Source of the DNA: Synergistaceae bacterium UBA1037
Lineage (GTDB): Bacteria > Synergistota > Synergistia > Synergistales > Synergistaceae
NCBI GenBank assembly: GCA_002316795.1
Contig: DCEE01000018.1
Span: forward strand, 1-44,410
Direction: 5' to 3'
Length of the DNA stretch: 44,410 bases
Numbering within the stretch: position 1 is the stretch's first letter; every line of letters begins with the position of its first letter. Shown piece after piece: positions 41,999 to 44,410 of this stretch. The position numbers and the translations under genes were made by a program. Below the pieces are notes generated by a model. It was not told the origin of the DNA and searched no databases. It was given only the letters and a program-made list of their open reading frames with translations.

Positions 41999-43181
41999 TT
42001 TTTTCATCCTTTTCAAGCAGACCGATATACCTAACGATATCGCTGAAGTCTTTGTCCATAAGCCTTGAGAAAACCTTTTCTGCATCCCTGGGATAGAGAT
42101 CCCTGCCGCCGAGCCCGAAGAGGTACTCCTGCAGTGGCACCCTTTCGCTCAGTCCGTAGAGGGCCGACTTGACCTCGGCTGCCAGCGGGGCCGTACCGCC
42201 TATACTCGCACTTCTGTCGAGGACCGCGATCCCCTTCTTGCCCTTTGCCAGCTCACTGATCCCTTTCGAAGGGAAGGGGCGGAAGAAGCGCACCCTCAGA
42301 CATCCGGCCTTAACGCCCTTTTCCCGCATCTCATCGACGACATCCTTTACAACGCCGGTCGCGGAGGACATGATTACGATGAGGTAGTCGGCATCGTCGG
42401 CACGGTAGGCGTCTATCGCCGGATATTCTCTGCCCGTGTATTCCGCGAGCTCTTTAGTAAGCTCCCTGTAAACTTCAGGGACCCTGTTCATCCCCTCGAT
42501 CTGGTTCCTCTTGATCTCAAAATAATACTCCGACATCGTAAATGAGCCGTATGATACGGGGTTGTCAACGTCAAGGAGCGGGTATTTGGCTTTCCTCTCG
42601 CCTACGAACATTTTGACAGCCTCGTCAGAAAGCATTTCGACAGGCTCAAAGCAATGACTTGTAATAAAGCCGTCCTGACATACGAATACAGGGGTGAGAA
42701 CATCCTCGTGTTCCGCGAGTCTTACCGCCAGAAGGACCGAATCGTATACCTCCTGCGCATCTTCACAGTAGATCTGTATCCATCCCGAATCACGCTCGGG
42801 CATGCTGTCTGAATGGTCACAGTGGATGTTTACGGGCGCTCCGAGGCTCCTGTTTACGAGTCCGAAGACTATCGGAGCACGGAATGCTGCCGCTATCGGA
42901 AAAATCTCGTGCATCAGCGCCACTCCGTTGGCGCTTGAGGCTGTCATGACCCTCGCACCGGATATTGATGCGCCGACGCATGCCGTTATCGCCGAATGCT
43001 CACTCTCGACCGCGACATACTCCGAATCGACCTTGCCGTTAGCCACGAACTCAGCGAACTTCACCGGGATCTCTGTCGAGGGTGTGATCGGATATGCTGC
43101 TACCACATCGGGGTTCACCTGTCTCATAGCTTCCGCAAAGGCAAGATTGCCGGAAGTCATCTCTTTTCTCTTATTTAACAT
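41985..43181 (-). CDS. porA: 2-oxoacid:ferredoxin oxidoreductase alpha subunit
   Basis: The 398-residue alpha subunit contributes the pyrimidine-binding and domain II parts of the enzyme. It shows GNLAFAEAMRQVNPDVVAAYPITPSTEI, the VESEHSAITACVGAS segment with the conserved glutamate, TASSANGVALMHE, and GCLRVRFFRPFPS followed by AVLDRSASIGG. It overlaps the ferredoxin-like subunit by 11 bases. It is third in the order gamma-delta-alpha-beta, the usual order of four-subunit enzymes. Confidence 0.95.
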   Translation of the reverse strand: MLNKRKEMTSGNLAFAEAMRQVNPDVVAAYPITPSTEIPVKFAEFVANGKVDSEYVAVESEHSAITACVGASISGARVMTASSANGVALMHEIFPIAAAFRAPIVFGLVNRSLGAPVNIHCDHSDSMPERDSGWIQIYCEDAQEVYDSVLLAVRLAEHEDVLTPVFVCQDGFITSHCFEPVEMLSDEAVKMFVGERKAKYPLLDVDNPVSYGSFTMSEYYFEIKRNQIEGMNRVPEVYRELTKELAEYTGREYPAIDAYRADDADYLIVIMSSATGVVKDVVDEMREKGVKAGCLRVRFFRPFPSKGISELAKGKKGIAVLDRSASIGGTAPLAAEVKSALYGLSERVPLQEYLFGLGGRDLYPRDAEKVFSRLMDKDFSDIVRYIGLLEKDEKNGGN

Positions 43182-43515
43182 GGTCTGCCACTCTCCCCGG
43201 ATCTTCCCCGTGTTCCCTGCACTCGTTGCTGAAATCTGCTTCCTGATGCATTGATATTGCTCCTACGGGGCATACCTGGGCACATACCCCGCACCCCTTG
43301 CAGAAAAACATGTTTATTCCGTTCACTTTTCCTTCTCCGTTCGTCTCTATCGAGGCATCGGGACACTGCAGCCAGCATTTCAGGCATGATATGCACTTGT
43401 TCCGGTCAAGGACGGGGCGCATGCTCCTCCACAAACCTGTCTCGACATCCCTGGCTGACGCGCCCCATGATATCGTTCCGGGGGGGACGTCCTGCCAGCA
43501 CTTCGGCTTGCTCAT
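43171..43515 (-). CDS. porD: 2-oxoacid:ferredoxin oxidoreductase delta subunit (2[4Fe-4S])
   Basis: The 114-residue ferredoxin-like subunit carries electrons from the beta subunit cluster to external ferredoxin. Two CxxCxxCxxxCP motifs are seen (cysteines 41, 44, 47, 51 and 72, 75, 78, 82). The N-terminal stretch TGLWRSMRPVLD is the usual delta-subunit lead-in. The ATG overlaps the gamma stop as ATGA. Confidence 0.95.
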   Translation of the reverse strand: MSKPKCWQDVPPGTISWGASARDVETGLWRSMRPVLDRNKCISCLKCWLQCPDASIETNGEGKVNGINMFFCKGCGVCAQVCPVGAISMHQEADFSNECREHGEDPGRVADHVK

Positions 43516-44096
43516 GCCAATACTGCCTCCTCGCGGCCGCGGAGGATAGCTCTGCGGTTAGCTTCAAGCACAGGGGCGGGAAGCTGCTTCATTTTTCTTG
43601 TAAAGTGGTCGGCAAAAGTTTCTGCTGAAACGTCTGTGAAGAGGTGTGAGAGTGCTCCGAGAAGAGGCGCGTTCGGTCTGTTCTGTCCCAGCTCCTCAAG
43701 CGTTATCTTCGTTGCGTCGACAACAAGGACCCTGGCATCCGACGAAAGGTTCATCCTGCTGCGGAGCACCTGAGCGTCCTCCGGTGTGTTTACGACATAG
43801 ACGGCATCGGACACACAGCCCTCGCACGGGTTCGAGCTCACCACCATAGTGGGGTCGACTATGACGACTATGTTTGGATTTTCTACGCTGCAACGGCGGC
43901 GGATGGGAGTATCCGACACCCTGTTGTACGCTCTCATCGGAGCACCCTGACGTTCTGCACCGTACTCAGGAAACGCCTGAACATGCTTGCCCTCTTCAAA
44001 AAGGACCTCTGCAAGTATTGCCGACGCGCTCTTTGCGCCCTGTCCGCCGCGTCCATGCCATCTAACCTCAAGTGTTCTCTTCTTTCTGTTTTCCAT
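43512..44096 (-). CDS. porG: 2-oxoacid:ferredoxin oxidoreductase gamma subunit
   Basis: The 194-residue gamma subunit has the family N-terminus RWHGRGGQGAKSASAILAEVLFEEGKHVQAFPEYGAERQGAP and the segment RPNAPLLGALSHL near 145-157. The ATG at 44096 has GGAGG upstream; the in-frame ATG at 44114 precedes this site and lacks one of its own. It is the first structural gene after the attenuator region at 44164-44291. Confidence 0.94.
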   Translation of the reverse strand: MENRKKRTLEVRWHGRGGQGAKSASAILAEVLFEEGKHVQAFPEYGAERQGAPMRAYNRVSDTPIRRRCSVENPNIVVIVDPTMVVSSNPCEGCVSDAVYVVNTPEDAQVLRSRMNLSSDARVLVVDATKITLEELGQNRPNAPLLGALSHLFTDVSAETFADHFTRKMKQLPAPVLEANRRAILRGREEAVLA

Positions 44097-44163
44097 AATT
44101 ACTCCTCCATCCATTCTATGTTTAAAAATTTGTATTCCTCAAATCCTCTCGGAAGAAAAAAAA

Positions 44164-44190
44164 TGGAGCCCTTCAAAATGAAGGGCCCCA
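44164..44190 (-). terminator. Attenuator terminator hairpin in the porGDAB leader
   Basis: GCCCTTC (44168-44174) pairs with GAAGGGC (44180-44186) across a 5-base loop. The stem extends after one mismatch to 44164 and 44190. On the minus strand the stem is followed by eight T (44163-44156). It sits between the leader ORF and porG and downstream of the operon promoter, so it is a regulated terminator rather than the end of another gene. Confidence 0.85.
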
Positions 44191-44241
44191 TCCGTTCGCT
44201 TGGTAATACAGCGCTAAGCGCCGTTCCTGCGAGGAGGAGCC
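44184..44241 (-). promoter_or_regulatory. Predicted antiterminator pairing
   Basis: On the minus-strand RNA, GGCUCCUCC (44241-44233), directly after the isoleucine codons, can pair with GGAUGGGGCC (44193-44184), nine pairs with one G-U and one bulge. The second segment overlaps the 5' arm of the terminator, so the two structures exclude each other. A ribosome stalled at the isoleucine codons would leave the first segment free. Confidence 0.6.
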
Positions 44242-44291
44242 GCGTTGATAATTATAATAATGATGTTCTGCATCATTTTATTCGACAACAT
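44214..44291 (-). CDS. Isoleucine-rich leader peptide (attenuator)
   Basis: This 25-codon ORF lies between the operon promoter and the terminator. It has an ATG (44291-44289), a GGGAGG ribosome binding site 7 bases upstream, and a TAG stop. Codons 10 to 15 are six consecutive isoleucine codons (ATC, ATT, ATT, ATA, ATT, ATC), using all three synonyms. It is followed by N-A-A-P-P-R-R-N-G-A. The peptide itself probably has no function; its translation would sense charged tRNA-Ile and control porGDAB. Confidence 0.8.
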   Translation of the reverse strand: MLSNKMMQNIIIIIINAAPPRRNGA

Positions 44292-44324
44292 CAAACTTCC
44301 TCCCTTTCGTGCAGATTGTTGGGT

Positions 44325-44353
44325 ATATTAACATCATTTTATAAACATGTCAA
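44325..44353 (-). promoter_or_regulatory. Promoter of the leader-porGDAB operon
   Basis: On the minus strand a perfect TTGACA (44353-44348) is followed after 17 bases by TAATAT (44330-44325), four of six matches to TATAAT. The start site near 44318 leaves about 27 bases before the leader ATG. The sequence upstream to 44410 is AT-rich. Confidence 0.6.
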
Positions 44354-44379
44354 ACATTTTCTTTTTCCGGTCTCAAAAA

Positions 44380-44397
44380 GTAAGTAAAGTAAGTAAA
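44380..44397. repeat. Short tandem repeat at the right edge
   Basis: GTAAGTAAA occurs twice in tandem (44380-44388 and 44389-44397), and GTTAAGTAA follows at the window edge. It lies upstream of the porGDAB promoter; the window ends before its full extent is seen. Confidence 0.6.
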
Positions 44398-44410
44398 GAG
44401 AGTTAAGTAA

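Noticed and set aside
44164..44190. Terminator of an upstream gene beyond the right edge
   Set aside because: A promoter and leader ORF lie between it and the window edge on the same strand, so it acts on the porGDAB transcript.
44214..44291. Isoleucine run as chance AT-rich sequence
   Set aside because: The run sits inside an ORF with a good ribosome binding site, uses all three isoleucine codons, and lies in the right order between a promoter, an antiterminator and a terminator. Chance is not excluded but is less likely.
1..44410. tRNA, rRNA, CRISPR arrays, insertion sequences or prophage
   Set aside because: No cloverleaf, repeat-spacer pattern, transposase or integrase was seen on either strand.

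Overview
The window looks like a chromosomal segment of an anaerobic, amino-acid-fermenting bacterium with an outer membrane, most likely a member of the Synergistota. That placement is an inference. It rests on a complete bacterial V/A-type ATPase operon, a ferredoxin-linked 2-oxoacid oxidoreductase, FeoAB, a YheO-type regulator next to an ornithine-cyclodeaminase-family gene, a TauE/SafE exporter, peptide uptake and D-aminopeptidase genes, and moderately GC-rich coding sequence. There are no rRNA or tRNA genes, insertion sequences, phage genes or CRISPR arrays. Genes are densely packed, and many overlap by the 4 bases ATGA.

Layout. 1-315 is non-coding, with a promoter firing out of the left edge and a strong hairpin after recA. 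316-5355 (minus) is a housekeeping operon: asparaginase-like protein, rimO, pgpA, pncC (cinA C-terminal type), thpR, recA. 5645-8432 (plus) holds a DedA protein, a CorA-type transporter and an exported MsrAB fusion. 8513-11719 (minus) holds a DUF815 ATPase and typA. 11886-14568 (minus) is a TauE/SafE exporter, an ornithine cyclodeaminase-family dehydrogenase and a YheO/DauR-like regulator. 14732-19602 (minus) is ychF, an Old Yellow Enzyme-type oxidoreductase, a D-aminopeptidase, a ROK kinase and a D-2-hydroxyacid dehydrogenase. 20038-23864 (plus) is feoA, feoB, an M23 peptidase and an EamA transporter. 23908-24897 (minus) is an orphan CobT-like protein. 25091-33775 (plus) is a nine-gene V/A-ATPase operon in the order D-G-C-I-K-F-E-A-B. 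33825-34775 (minus) is a MOSC protein and MscL. 34890-40883 (minus) is a peptide/nickel-type ABC transporter operon led by a short LacI regulator. 41066-44291 (minus) is a four-subunit 2-oxoacid:ferredoxin oxidoreductase preceded by a leader peptide.

Two observations stand out. First, the oxidoreductase operon has what looks like a complete transcription attenuator. It consists of a promoter, a 25-codon leader ORF with a good ribosome binding site and six consecutive isoleucine codons, an antiterminator that can pair across the leader, and a hairpin followed by eight T. This ties an oxidoreductase normally named as pyruvate-specific to isoleucine supply, and suggests it makes (or uses) branched-chain 2-oxoacids. 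Second, the solute-binding protein of the ABC operon is circularly permuted. The signal peptide is followed by the sequence that normally forms the second part of the SBP_bac_5 fold, and then by the normal N-terminal part, with nothing duplicated or missing. The regulator next to it is a LacI protein with most of its ligand domain deleted, and its promoter carries two candidate operators. Other oddities are an asparaginase-family protein lacking the catalytic threonines, a thpR gene that seems to start at CTG inside an SD-containing hairpin, and a FeoB with a cysteine-rich N-terminus.
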